Shown here piece after piece: positions 25,781 to 34,745 of a stretch of 64,000 nt of DNA. Location of the stretch: positions 372,001 through 436,000 of the forward strand of contig OY969722.1 in assembly GCA_963702165.1 (NCBI GenBank), read 5' to 3'. Origin of the DNA: Terrimesophilobacter sp963702165 (GTDB lineage Bacteria; Actinomycetota; Actinomycetes; Actinomycetales; Microbacteriaceae). The translations under genes were made by a program, and so were the position numbers. A model generated the notes under the pieces. That model saw only the letters and a list, made by a program, of their open reading frames with translations, was not told the origin of the DNA and did not search any database. Position 1 is the stretch's first letter; every line of letters starts with the position of its first letter.

Positions 25781-26757
25781 CAGGCCACCCGCGCTCGTGC
25801 TGCGGCCTGCTTGCGGGCGTACTCGGCGGCGGCTTCGCGCACCCAGCCGCCGTCTTCGTGCGCCTCCCTGCGGCGTTGCAGCCGCTGCGCGTTGGTCGGG
25901 CCGCGGCCCGAGAGCACCTCGTGGAACTCGTCCCAGTCGATGTCGCTCATGTCATACGCGCCCGTCTCCTCGTTCCAGGCCAGCTTCGGGTCGGGCAACG
26001 TGATGCCGAGCACCTCGGCCTGCGGGATGAGCATGCCGATGAAGCGCTGGCGAAGCTCGTCGTTGGAGAACCGCTTGATCTTCCACGCCATCGACTGCGC
26101 GGAGTTGGGGGACTCGTCATCCGGCGGACCGAACATCATGAGCGACGGCCAGTACCAGCGGTTGACGGCATCCTGAGCCATCTCCTGCTGCGCGGGCGTG
26201 CCCTGCATGAGTTCGAGCAGGATCTCGAAGCCTTGGCGCTGGTGGAACGACTCCTCCTTGCAGATGCGCACCATCGCACGGCCGTACGGGCCGTAGGAGG
26301 CGCGGCACAGCGGGACCTGGTTGCAGATCGCCGCGCCGTCGACCAACCAGCCGATCGCGCCCATGTCCGCCCAGGTCGGGGTGGGGTAGTTGAAGATCGA
26401 CGAGTACTTGGCCTTGCCGGCGATGAGCTGGTCGGTCATCTCCTCGCGGGAGATCCCGAGGGTCTGCGCCGCCGAGTAGAGGTACAGGCCGTGGCCCGCC
26501 TCATCCTGCACCTTGGCCATCAGGATCGCCTTGCGCTTGAGGCTCGGCGCTCGGGTGATCCAGTTGGCCTCCGGCTGCATGCCGATGATCTCGGAGTGCG
26601 CGTGCTGGGAGATCTGCCGGATGAGCGACTTGCGATAGGTCTCCGGCATCCAGTCCCTGGGCTCGATGCGCGAATCGGCGGCAATCAGCTCGTTGAATTG
26701 CTTCTCGGCCTCGGAGAGTTCTGGCTCTACCGGCGCGAGGTCTGCAGGGGTTGTCAT
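25780..26757 (-). CDS. paaA: Phenylacetyl-CoA epoxidase catalytic subunit PaaA
   Basis: This is the catalytic di-iron subunit of the ring-1,2-phenylacetyl-CoA epoxidase, a cytoplasmic enzyme that opens the aerobic phenylacetate pathway. The 325-residue protein contains iron-ligand helices such as AKVQDEAGHGLYLYSAAQTLG and RICKEESFHQRQGFEILLEL, plus DWDEFHEVLSGRGP. I start at ATG 26757 (MTTPADLAPVEP) because AGGAG lies 8 bases before it. The frame could begin 27 bases earlier. It is the first gene of paaABCDE-paaG and faces a TetR-type operator. Confidence 0.96.
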   Translation of the reverse strand: MTTPADLAPVEPELSEAEKQFNELIAADSRIEPRDWMPETYRKSLIRQISQHAHSEIIGMQPEANWITRAPSLKRKAILMAKVQDEAGHGLYLYSAAQTLGISREEMTDQLIAGKAKYSSIFNYPTPTWADMGAIGWLVDGAAICNQVPLCRASYGPYGRAMVRICKEESFHQRQGFEILLELMQGTPAQQEMAQDAVNRWYWPSLMMFGPPDDESPNSAQSMAWKIKRFSNDELRQRFIGMLIPQAEVLGITLPDPKLAWNEETGAYDMSDIDWDEFHEVLSGRGPTNAQRLQRRREAHEDGGWVREAAAEYARKQAAARARVA

Positions 26758-26786
26758 CGTCGACTCCTGATGCTCCAACGGCATTT

Positions 26787-26806
26787 CTAACCGATCGTTC
26801 GGTTAG
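26787..26806. promoter_or_regulatory. Putative PaaR (TetR) operator
   Basis: CTAACCGATCGTTCGGTTAG is a palindrome with 8-base arms (CTAACCGA...TCGGTTAG) around TCGT. It lies 30 bases before paaA and 74 bases before paaI, in the divergent promoter region. The TetR-family gene paaR is two genes away. Binding is inferred from position and symmetry. Confidence 0.7.
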
Positions 26807-26879
26807 TATATAGTGTCTCTCAGCGCGGCGGCAATGGGGCCGTTCGCGCGTACATCCCGACCGACGCAGGGGAGCGACA

Positions 26880-27299
26880 GTGACCGAAGCCGCCGCACCG
26901 AACCGGGCGATGATGGAGCGCGATCTGGCTTCTGCCGCGCTCGGCATGGTCGTCGAACGGGACGATCCTGGCCACGCAGTCGTCACCATGAAGGTGCGCG
27001 AGGACATGACCAACGGCTTCCACATCACCCACGGCGGTCTCGTGTTCGCGCTCGCCGACACCGCCTTCGCCATCGCCTGCAACGAGGACGAGAACATCAC
27101 GGTGGCGGCGGGGGCCGACATCACCTTCCTCAAGTCGACGCGCGCCGGGCAGACCCTCACCGCGACCGCGGTTCGGAAAGTGCGCAGCGGACGCACCGGC
27201 CTGTACGACGTGACCGTCACCGACGACGCCGGCGATGTGGTCGCCGAGTATCGGGGGCGCAGCGTCTCCACCAACCGCAGCCTGGGCACGCCCGGCTGA
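26880..27299 (+). CDS. paaI: Hydroxyphenylacetyl-CoA thioesterase PaaI
   Basis: This 139-residue hot-dog thioesterase of the PaaI group frees CoA from dead-end intermediates of the phenylacetate pathway. It contains MTNGFHITHGGLVFALADTAFAIACN, where HGG and the nearby Asp form the active site, and VAAGADITFLKSTRAGQTL. The GTG at 26880 has GGGGAG upstream. It is divergent from paaA and 35 bases upstream of paaR. Confidence 0.93.
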   Translation: MTEAAAPNRAMMERDLASAALGMVVERDDPGHAVVTMKVREDMTNGFHITHGGLVFALADTAFAIACNEDENITVAAGADITFLKSTRAGQTLTATAVRKVRSGRTGLYDVTVTDDAGDVVAEYRGRSVSTNRSLGTPG

Positions 27300-27334
27300 T
27301 CCGCGCCCCGCCCGGGATGGGAGACTGGTGGCCT

Positions 27335-27973
27335 ATGTCAGAACTGATCGAACCGCGCCGCGGCCGTCCCGGCTACGACCAGCGCGGCATCCTCGAAGTC
27401 GCGGTGACCGCGTTCAACGAGTTCGGCTACGACGCGACCTCGATGGGAGTGCTTGCCGAGCGGCTCGGGCTGTCGAAGTCGGCGATCTACCACCATTTCG
27501 CGTCGAAGGACGAGATCCTGCAGCGGGCGCTGGGCGAGGCGCTCGACGCGCTGGAGGCCCTGCTGACGGATGAGCAGGCGCGCAGCGGGCGGGCGGCCGA
27601 CCGGCTCGCGTACGTGCTGCGCGGCGCGGTGCACGTGCTGGTCGACAAGCTCCCGTTCGTGACGCTGCTGCTGCGGGTGCGCGGCAACACCGAGGTAGAG
27701 CGGGAGGCTCTGCGCCGCCGGCGCGAGTTCGACCGCGCGGTCACCGCACTGTTCGTCGAGGCCGGCCAGGAGGGTTCGCTGCGCAGCGACATCGACGCCC
27801 GCGTCGTCGAGCGGCTGGTGTTCGGCATGATCAACTCGATCGTCGAGTGGTACCGGCCCCAGGGGCGCGAGAGCGCCGACCGCCTGGCCGACGACGTGCT
27901 GGCGATCGCCCTGGACGGGCTGCGGATGCCGGCTGCTGCGCCGGCCGCCAAGGCCGACCAGCTGCTCCCGTAG
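27335..27973 (+). CDS. paaR: TetR family regulator of phenylacetate genes (PaaR)
   Basis: The 212-residue repressor has a helix-turn-helix at about 12-58 (ILEVAVTAFNEFGYDATSMGVLAERLGLSKSAIYHHFASKDEIL) and a TetR_C ligand domain. Position between the two arms of the paa cluster and the nearby palindrome supports control of paa genes, probably relieved by phenylacetyl-CoA as in other actinobacterial and beta-proteobacterial PaaR systems. I take ATG 27335 as the start. The frame is open upstream through paaI but in antisense-like sequence. Confidence 0.85.
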   Translation: MSELIEPRRGRPGYDQRGILEVAVTAFNEFGYDATSMGVLAERLGLSKSAIYHHFASKDEILQRALGEALDALEALLTDEQARSGRAADRLAYVLRGAVHVLVDKLPFVTLLLRVRGNTEVEREALRRRREFDRAVTALFVEAGQEGSLRSDIDARVVERLVFGMINSIVEWYRPQGRESADRLADDVLAIALDGLRMPAAAPAAKADQLLP

Positions 27974-27983
27974 CCCCGCTCGC

Positions 27984-28039
27984 CGAGACTGCGCGAAAGT
28001 GTGTTTAGGGACCGCATTCCGCACTTTTCTGCAGTCTCG
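27984..28039. terminator. 20-bp imperfect hairpin between paaR and paaZ
   Basis: Arms at 27984-28003 (CGAGACTGCGCGAAAGTGTG) and 28020-28039 pair at 16 of 20 positions around a 16-base loop. The genes on both sides converge on it, which fits a shared transcription end. Confidence 0.55.
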
Positions 28040-28067
28040 CGGAGTTGGGTTATGAGCTTCGGGGCAC

Positions 28068-30144
28068 TTAGGCGGCGAGGGTCTTCGCCACCAGAGTCAG
28101 CACGTCGTACTGCGCCACCAGTTCGTCGTTCTGGTTGCGGAGCACAGCATCCCAGCGCACCTCGCCGTACTCGTCGGTCTCGCGCGGCGTGATCTGCTTC
28201 GCGGTGAGCTCGACCCGGATGGCGTCTCCCGGCGACACCGGTGTGATGAAGCGCAGGTTCTCCAGCCCATAGTTGGCGAGCACCGGCCCCGGCTCCGGGT
28301 CCACGAACAGGCCAGCAGCCCACGAGATCAGCAGGTAGCCGTGCGCCACTCGTCCGGGGAAGAACGGGTTCGCCGCGGCGGCATCCTCGTCCATGTGGGC
28401 GTAGAACTTGTCGCCCGTGAAGTTCGCGAACAGCTCGATGTCGTCCAGCGTCACGGTGCGCGGTTCCGACACGACCTGGTCACCGATGCGCAGTTCGGCG
28501 AGCGACTTGCGGAACGGATGCCGACCATCCGGATTCGACTTCGCCCCGGCATGCCAGATACCGGTCAGCGCGGTGAGCATCTCGGGGGAACCCTGCACCG
28601 CTGTGCGCTGCATGTGGTGCAGCACCGCGCGGATGCCGCCCAGCTCCTCGCTGCCACCGGCACGGCCCGGCCCACCGTGCACGAGGTGCGGCACGGGGGA
28701 GCCGTGCCCGGTGCGACGTGCGGGCGTTGTCTCGGTCGAGCAGCAGCACCCGCCCGTTGTAGGCGGCGATCCGCTCGGCGATGCCGACCGCGAACTCGGC
28801 GGTCGTGGGTCGCGACGCTGGTGACGAGCGAACCGCCGCCCTGCGGCGACGAGCTTCGACCGCCTCATCGAGCGTGCGGTAGCCGACGATCGACGACACG
28901 GGGCCGAACGCCTCGACCTGGTGCAGCGCTTCGGTGTCCGGGTCGTCGAACCGCAGCATGAGCGGGGCCACGAACGCTCCCTCCGGCACCAGCGCGACGA
29001 CTGCCGTCGGCGCGGATCACGTCGGGGTCGGCGGTCGAACCGATGACGATCTCACCGCCGGCGGCCTCGAGCTTGCGCGATCTGGCGCAGCACCTCGTCG
29101 CGCTGCTCCAGAGACGCGAGCGGCCCCATCGTGACGCCCTCGGCACGCGGGTCGCCGACCACGATCCGCTCGTCGATGCGGGCCTGGACGGCGTCGATGA
29201 CGGCGTCGACGGATGCCTCGGGCACGATCGCGCGCCGGATGGCGGTGCACTTCTGCCCCGCCTTCGACGGTCATCTCGGTCACCAGCTGCTTGACGTAGG
29301 CGTCGAACTCGGGTGTGTCCGGCGTCGCATCCGGGCCGAGCACTGAGGCGTTGATCGAGTCGGTCTCGCTCGAGAACCGGACTCCGCCGGTCTGCACCGA
29401 GTCGTGTGAGCGCAGCCGCTCTGCGGTCGACGCGCTGCCGGTGAACCCGACCAGGTCACCGAGTCGCAGGTGCTCGAACAGGTCGGGCACGCTGCCCGAG
29501 ACCAGCTGCAGTGAGCCATCCGGAAGCAGCCCGGACTCGACGAGGATCCGCACGTACGCCTCGGTCAGGTAACCGGTCGGAGTGGCCGGCTTCACGAGCG
29601 TCGGCACCCCGGCGAGGAACGCCGGCGCGAACTTCTCGAGCGACCCCCAGACCGGGAAGTTGAACGCGTTGATCTGCACCGCAACGCCGGGGAGGCGGGT
29701 GTAGATGTGCCGGCCCAGGAACGAGCCGTCCTTGGACAGGTTCTCGACCGGACCGTCGACGTAGACGCGCGCGTTCGGCAGTTCGCGCCGACCCTTCGAC
29801 GAGTAGGTGAACAGCACCCCGATGCCGCCGTCGATGTCGACCCAGCGAGTCGCGCTTGGTCGCGCCGGTGCGCGAAGACACCGCGTACAGCTCGTCCTTG
29901 CGCTCGGTCAGCGCGATGCGCGAACTGCTTGAGCAGCACCGCTCGCTGGTGGAAGGTCAGCTCGCCGAGGCTCGCCTGACCGACAGTGCGTGCGTAGTCG
30001 AGCGCACCGGCAAGGTCCAAGCCCGCGGTCGACGACCTGGGTCACGACCTCGCCGGTGGACGCGTCGCGCACCGTGGCAGCGCCGACGGCGGACTCGGGC
30101 GTCCACCACTGGCCGTTGACGTAGCTCGGCAGGATCTCGCTCAT
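28068..30144 (-). CDS. paaZ: PaaZ, oxepin-CoA hydrolase / aldehyde dehydrogenase fusion (frameshifted here)
   Basis: PaaZ opens oxepin-CoA and oxidises the aldehyde. The N-terminal aldehyde dehydrogenase half shows MSEILPSYVNGQWWTPES, INAFNFPVWGSLEKFAPAF, DLVGFTGSASTAERL and GQKCTAIRRAIV (catalytic Cys). The C-terminal MaoC half shows LAELRIGDQVVSEPRTVTL and FFPGRVAHGYLLISWAAG. The frame breaks about ten times, near 30033, 29918, 29845, 29265, 29075, 28996, 28855, 28838, 28801 and 28713, each by one extra base. Removing them gives 688 residues, the normal family length. I therefore regard the gene as intact in the organism. ATGA overlap with paaH. Confidence 0.88.
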
Positions 30145-31016
30145 CGATTGCTCTCCTTTGAGGGGTTCTCGTCCCAGCGGTAGAAGCCCTGGCCGCTCTT
30201 GCGGCCGAGCTTTCCCTCGGCGACGAGCCGCGCAGCAGCGCCGGGGGTTCGAAGCGATCGCCGAGTTCGGCGTGCAGGTACTCGGCGATGCCGAGGCGCA
30301 CGTCGAGGCCGACGATGTCGGTCAGCTTCAACGGTCCGATCGGATGCTTGTAGCCCAGCGTCATGGCCGCGTCGATGTCCTCTGCGCTGGCGACCCCGGA
30401 TTCGAGCATGCGGATCGCCTCGAGCCCGATGGCGACGCCGAGCCGGGAGGATGCGAACCCCGGCGCGTCATGCACCGTGATCGGCGTCTTGCCGAGCGCG
30501 GCCACCCAGCCGCGCGCCTCGTCGACGAGTCGCGGCCTGAGTCGCGTCCCCGGCGACGATCTCGACGAGCGCCGACGCTGGCACCGGGTTGAAGAAGTGC
30601 AGCCCGAGGAAGCGGTCGGGACGCCGCAGTTCGGAGGCGAGCGAGTCGATCGAGATCGATGACGTGTTGCTGGCGAGCGCAGCGTCGGGGGAGAGCTGTC
30701 CCTCGACGCGTCGCAGTGCGTCCAGCTTGAGGTCGCGTTCTTCCGGCACCGCCTCGATCACCAGCGCGCAATCGGCGAAGGCGGCAACGTCCGTGCCGGT
30801 GTGCAGCGCGTCGGCGAGGTCCTCGCGCGACAGCACCGTCTTGCCGCGGTCGATGCTCTCCTCGACGCTGTCCAGGATTCGCCCGTGCGCCGCGGCAGCG
30901 GCATCCGGATCCCGCTCGACCACGATCACGTCGGCGCCGGCCAGCAGGAAGGCGTGCGCGATGCCTGCGCCCATCCTGCCGCCGCCGAGCACTCCGACGC
31001 GCTCCGGGACGGTCAC
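30141..31016 (-). CDS. paaH: 3-hydroxyacyl-CoA dehydrogenase PaaH (frameshifted here)
   Basis: This NAD-dependent enzyme oxidises 3-hydroxyadipyl-CoA. The Rossmann fold opens RVGVLGGGRMGAGIAHAF, with ASNTSSISIDSLAS and FLGLHFFNPVP (active His) following. The C-terminal domain reads APGFASSRLGVAIGLEAIRMLE and GYKHPIGPLKLTDIVGLDVRL. One extra base near 30537 and one missing base near 30230 break the frame. They cancel, leaving 291 residues. The GTG start overlaps paaF and the stop overlaps the paaZ ATG. Confidence 0.87.
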
Positions 31017-31752
31017 TTCTTCTTCGCTCCAGGAACTCGGTCATCCGCCGGTGCTTCTCCGCGGCGCTCGAACAGCACGGCCTGCTCCTCGAGGTCGACC
31101 CGCGGGTGCTCGGCGCGGGGCGCGGTGAACACGCGCTTGGTGGCAATGGTTGCGGCGGCGTCGTTGCGCGCGATCCGGTCGGCGATGGCATGCGCGGCGG
31201 GCAGCAGCTCATCGGTGGGGTGCAGCGCACTCACCAGTCCGATCGTCAGTGCCTCGTCGGCGCCGACGCTCCGGCCGGTGAGCAGCAGCTCGGCCGCCCG
31301 CGCGTCGCCCACGATCTCCTTGAGCCGCCAGCTCGCGCCGGCTGCGGCGATGATGCCGAGCCCGGTCTCCGGGTTGCCGATCTTCAGGCTCGGTGTGCCG
31401 ATCCGGATGTCCGCGGCATACGCCAGTTCGGCGCCGCCGCCGAGGGCGTAACCGTCGATCGCGGCAATCACCGGCATCGGCAGCGCGCTGATCCGGATGA
31501 ATGCGTTCGCGTTGATCCCGCGCAGCGCGTCCTCGGCGGTGCGGTCGCGCAGCTCGGGCGATATCTGCCCCGGAGGCGAACACGCCGTCCGGCGCCGGTG
31601 ATGATGAGGATGCGGGGGCTCCGCTCCAGCTCGTCACACAGCTCGTGCAGCGCGTCGATGGTCGCCTGATCGATGGCGTTGCGCACCTCGGGCCGGTTGA
31701 GGGTCGCCACGACCCGGTCTGCCCGGCGTTCGACAAGCAGCGGCGCGCTCAC
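31013..31752 (-). CDS. paaF: Enoyl-CoA hydratase PaaF (frameshifted here)
   Basis: This crotonase-fold hydratase acts on 2,3-dehydroadipyl-CoA. Both catalytic-type glutamates are visible, in GYALGGGAELAYAADIR and IGNPETGLGIIAAAGAS, unlike the isomerase at 22209. The N-terminal part (SAPLLVERRADRVVATLNRPEVRNAIDQATIDAL) is in one frame, and the body from GADIAELRDR onward in others, because of extra bases near 31590 and 31557. Removing both gives 245 residues. The GTG start overlaps the paaJ stop. Confidence 0.85.
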
Positions 31753-32936
31753 GACACCCGTTCCACGATCATGGCCGTGCCCTGGCCGACGCCGACGCAC
31801 ATGGTTGCAAGGCCATAGCGGGAGCCCTCGCGCTCCATCCGGCCGAGCAGTGTCACGACGAGCCGGGAGCCGCTGGAGCCCAGCGGGTGGCCGAGCGCGA
31901 TCGCGCCGCCGTCGACGTTCACGCGCTCCGGATCAAGGCCGAGGCGCCGGATGCTGGCGATCGACTGGGTGGCGAACGCCTCGTTGAGCTCGATCGAGCC
32001 GAGGTCGTCGATGGTCAGGCCGGTGCGGGCGAGCGCCTTCTGCGTCGCGGGGACCGGCCCGAGACCCATGATTTCCGGGGCGAGCCCGGCGCTGGTCCCG
32101 ACCATGACACGCGCTCGCGGCGTGAGCCCGTACTTCTCCACGGCCTCGCCGCTGGCGATCACGATGGCCGACGACCCGTCGTTGAGTGAACTGGAGTTGC
32201 CGGCGGTGACGACGCTGCCGCCCTTCACCACGGGTCGCAGCCCGGCAAGCGCCTCCAGGGTCGAGTCGCGGCGAGGCCCCTCGTCGACGAGCACCTCACC
32301 GGTTGCTGTCGGCACGCCGATGATCTCGTCGGCGAAGTGTCCGGCGTCGATCGCGGCCGCTGCCCTCTGCTGGCTGCGCAGTGCGAACTCGTCGGCTTCC
32401 TCGCGCGTGATCGAGTCGACTCGCGCCACCTCCTCCGCGGTCTCCGGCATCGAGAAGGTGGCCTTGTTGCGCGCGAGCAGTCTCGGGTTGGCAAAGCGCC
32501 AGCCGATCGAGGTGTCGTAGCTGTCGCCGGGTTTCGCCCACGGCTTCTGCGGCTTCGCCTGCACCCAAGGTGCGCGCGTCATCGACTCCACACCGCCCGC
32601 GACGATGAGGTCGGCATCGCCGGCGCGCACGGCCTGCGCCGCCATGGCGATCGCCGACATGCCGGATGCGCACAGCCGGTTCACGGTGATGCCGGGCACC
32701 TCGTCGGGCAACCCGGCGAGGAGTACGCCCATCCGGCCAACGTTGCGGTTGTCTTCGCCAGCCTGATTGGCCGCGCCGAAGATCACCTCGTCGAGGCGCT
32801 CTGGGTCGATTCCGGCACGTCGCACCGCTTCGCCGATCACGAGTGCGGCGAGGTCGTCCGGTCTGACCGTGGCGAGGACCCCTCCATAGCGTCCGACCGG
32901 CGTGCGAACCCCACCGACGAGGAAGGCCTCCGCCAT
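31749..32936 (-). CDS. paaJ: Thiolase PaaJ (3-oxoadipyl-CoA thiolase type)
   Basis: This 395-residue acetyl-CoA acyltransferase completes phenylacetate breakdown to acetyl-CoA and succinyl-CoA. Nucleophile Cys89 sits in NRLCASGMSAIAMAA. The C-terminal GGAIALGHPLGSSG (active His) and CVGVGQGTAMIVE (active Cys) are present. AGGAGAG precedes the ATG. It is the first gene of paaJ-paaF-paaH-paaZ and, unlike the three genes after it, has no frameshift. Confidence 0.92.
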   Translation of the reverse strand: MAEAFLVGGVRTPVGRYGGVLATVRPDDLAALVIGEAVRRAGIDPERLDEVIFGAANQAGEDNRNVGRMGVLLAGLPDEVPGITVNRLCASGMSAIAMAAQAVRAGDADLIVAGGVESMTRAPWVQAKPQKPWAKPGDSYDTSIGWRFANPRLLARNKATFSMPETAEEVARVDSITREEADEFALRSQQRAAAAIDAGHFADEIIGVPTATGEVLVDEGPRRDSTLEALAGLRPVVKGGSVVTAGNSSSLNDGSSAIVIASGEAVEKYGLTPRARVMVGTSAGLAPEIMGLGPVPATQKALARTGLTIDDLGSIELNEAFATQSIASIRRLGLDPERVNVDGGAIALGHPLGSSGSRLVVTLLGRMEREGSRYGLATMCVGVGQGTAMIVERVS

Positions 32937-32974
32937 GCTCTCTCCTGACCGCGTTGTCGGATGAACGGAATTAG

Positions 32975-32988
32975 TGACCGAGCGTTCA
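32975..32988. promoter_or_regulatory. Possible second PaaR operator before paaJ
   Basis: TGACCGAGCGTTCA is an imperfect palindrome (TGAnCGnnCGnTCA). It shares the core ACCGA-CGTTC with the palindrome between paaA and paaI. It lies 39 bases upstream of the paaJ start. Assignment to PaaR is inference from this resemblance. Confidence 0.45.
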
Positions 32989-33006
32989 GGAAATAATTAT
33001 GCCAGA

Positions 33007-33879
33007 TCAGTCATGCGACGGTACCCGGATCATGCCTTCCTGCGCGACGCTCGCGACGAGCACACCCTCGCGCGTGTAGAACCGGCCGTGCGACAGGCCG
33101 CGGCCGCCGGTCGCGCTGGGCGACTCCTGCACGTAGAGCAGCCAGTCGTCGACGCGCGCGAAGCGGTGGAACCACATCGCGTGGTCGAGGCTTGCGACCT
33201 TGAGGCCGGGCGTCGCCCAGGCGAGCGAGTGCCGGCGCAGCACCGACTCGAGGATGGGGTAGTCGCTCGCGTAGGCGAGCGCGGCGCGGTGCAGGTTCGG
33301 GTCATCCGGAAGCTCACCCGTCGACCGCAGCCAGATGGCCTGCTGCGGCGAGCTATCTCGGTCGGGCTCGAGGTAGATCGGCTGCTGCACGTGCCGCATG
33401 TCGAACGGCCTGCCCTTCGCCCAGTAGCGCGCGATGACGTGGTCGTGGCCGTCGAGGAGCTCCTCGTCCGTCGGCAGAGACTCGGGTGGCGGCACGTTTC
33501 CTTCGACGTCGACCTGGTGATCCAAGCCTTCATCCTCGGTCTGGAAGGAGGCGATCAGCGACAGGATGGGGAGCCCACTCTGATACGCCTGGCTGCGGCG
33601 GGTGGAGAAGGAGCGGCCGTCGTGGATGCGGTCCACCGTGAAGGTGATCGGCAGCTGCACGTCGCCGGGGCGCAGGAAGTAGCCGTGCAGCGAATGGACG
33701 ATGCGGTCCTCCGGCACGGTGCGGATGGCGGCGACGAGCGACTGCGCCAGAACCTGGCCGCCGTACACGCGGCCGTGCGGCATCCATTGGCTGGGGCCCG
33801 TGAAGATGTCTTTGCCTGCCGGTGCACCGGTGTCGTCGAGGTCGAGAGCGGCCAGCATTCCGGACAGGGGGTCGTTCAT
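33007..33879 (-). CDS. tesB: Acyl-CoA thioesterase II
   Basis: This 290-residue double hot-dog thioesterase is of the TesB family. Recognisable blocks are GRVYGGQVLAQSLVAAIRTV, VHSLHGYFLRPGD, ASLDHAMWFHRFARVDDWLLYVQESPSA and GRGLSHGRFYTREGVLVASVAQEG. It hydrolyses medium- to long-chain acyl-CoA. It lies upstream of the paaJ operon with 70 bases between, and may or may not belong to the paa regulon. Confidence 0.93.
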   Translation of the reverse strand: MNDPLSGMLAALDLDDTGAPAGKDIFTGPSQWMPHGRVYGGQVLAQSLVAAIRTVPEDRIVHSLHGYFLRPGDVQLPITFTVDRIHDGRSFSTRRSQAYQSGLPILSLIASFQTEDEGLDHQVDVEGNVPPPESLPTDEELLDGHDHVIARYWAKGRPFDMRHVQQPIYLEPDRDSSPQQAIWLRSTGELPDDPNLHRAALAYASDYPILESVLRRHSLAWATPGLKVASLDHAMWFHRFARVDDWLLYVQESPSATGGRGLSHGRFYTREGVLVASVAQEGMIRVPSHD

Positions 33880-33941
33880 GGGTCTCCTGGCTCAGCGGGC
33901 GCGAGCGGCGCCAGTTGTTTCCAGCTAGTTTAGTTTGGGTA

Positions 33942-34616
33942 ATGAACCGAACCTTCTCATTGGTCGATTCCCTCTCCCTCAGTGATCTGCAGACCTTCCT
34001 CGGTCGCGCCGGCAGGGTGGAGGACGGTTCCGTGCGCCTTATTTCGGGCTCGGGCGTGCTCGCGGTGTACGTGGCGGTGCTCTACCCGGTCGGCTTGAGG
34101 GATGAGACTCCCACGGTGCTCGGGCTGCGCACGTTCGCGCTGACCGACGCCGAGGCGTTCGACGCGGTCGTGCCGGTGCGCTCGCTGCTGGACCGGCTCG
34201 CGCGGGCGCAGTCGAACGTGACCGATCCGGATGCGCCGGTGACGGTCAGCCTGCCGATCGAGGTGAACACGGTGGTGTGGGCTGCGATCTCGCCCCCGCG
34301 TGGCGGCTGGACCCAGCACGATCCGGTAGGACCGGTCGTGCTCTCTCGGGTCGCGGATGAAGGCATCCGGGAGGTGGCGGACACCGTCGGCACCGACACC
34401 GGTGAACAGCTCGTGCGGTCGGTGCGGGCGGAGGTGTGGGGACGCCCGATCCCGAGCGTCGAGTACGTCCCGGCCGGCGCGGCCTTCGCCGCGCACTCGC
34501 TGGGCTTCATCGGTGACGACGACGTGCGGATCTACGAGACCGGTCCCTGGACCCGACTGACCAGCCAGCGCGGGCACGTTCTCGTGCGCCGCAAGGCGTG
34601 GACGCTGCAGGTCTGA
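33942..34616 (+). CDS. Conserved hypothetical protein (224 aa)
   Basis: The 224-residue protein begins MNRTFSLVDSLSLSDLQTFLGRAGRVEDGSVRLISGSGVLAVYVAVLYPVGL and is predicted soluble. The LLDRLAR helix and the C-terminal AAFAAHSLGFIGDDDVRIYETGPWTRLTSQRGHVLVRRK look conserved. I recall similar unnamed proteins in actinobacteria but no function. The start at ATG 33942 is divergent from tesB, 62 bases away. Confidence 0.75.
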   Translation: MNRTFSLVDSLSLSDLQTFLGRAGRVEDGSVRLISGSGVLAVYVAVLYPVGLRDETPTVLGLRTFALTDAEAFDAVVPVRSLLDRLARAQSNVTDPDAPVTVSLPIEVNTVVWAAISPPRGGWTQHDPVGPVVLSRVADEGIREVADTVGTDTGEQLVRSVRAEVWGRPIPSVEYVPAGAAFAAHSLGFIGDDDVRIYETGPWTRLTSQRGHVLVRRKAWTLQV

Positions 34617-34631
34617 CTCAAGATCGCGCAT

Positions 34632-34688
34632 TTCCGCTGGCCCGGATCGACGTAGTTCCGCTGGCCCACGGGATCGACGCAGTCGATC
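34632..34688. repeat. Tandem direct repeat plus small palindrome
   Basis: Two tandem copies of TTCCGCTGGCCC..GGATCGACG(T/C)AG occur at 34632-34655 and 34656-34682, the second with a 3-base insertion. The second copy runs into a perfect 7-bp palindrome GATCGAC GCA GTCGATC (34672-34688). It lies in the gap before the DUF222/HNH gene. Confidence 0.6.
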
Positions 34689-34745
34689 GTTTTGAAACCA
34701 GCCTGCACGGGGCCTTGTGGATAACTTCGGGCCTTCGACGTCGGA

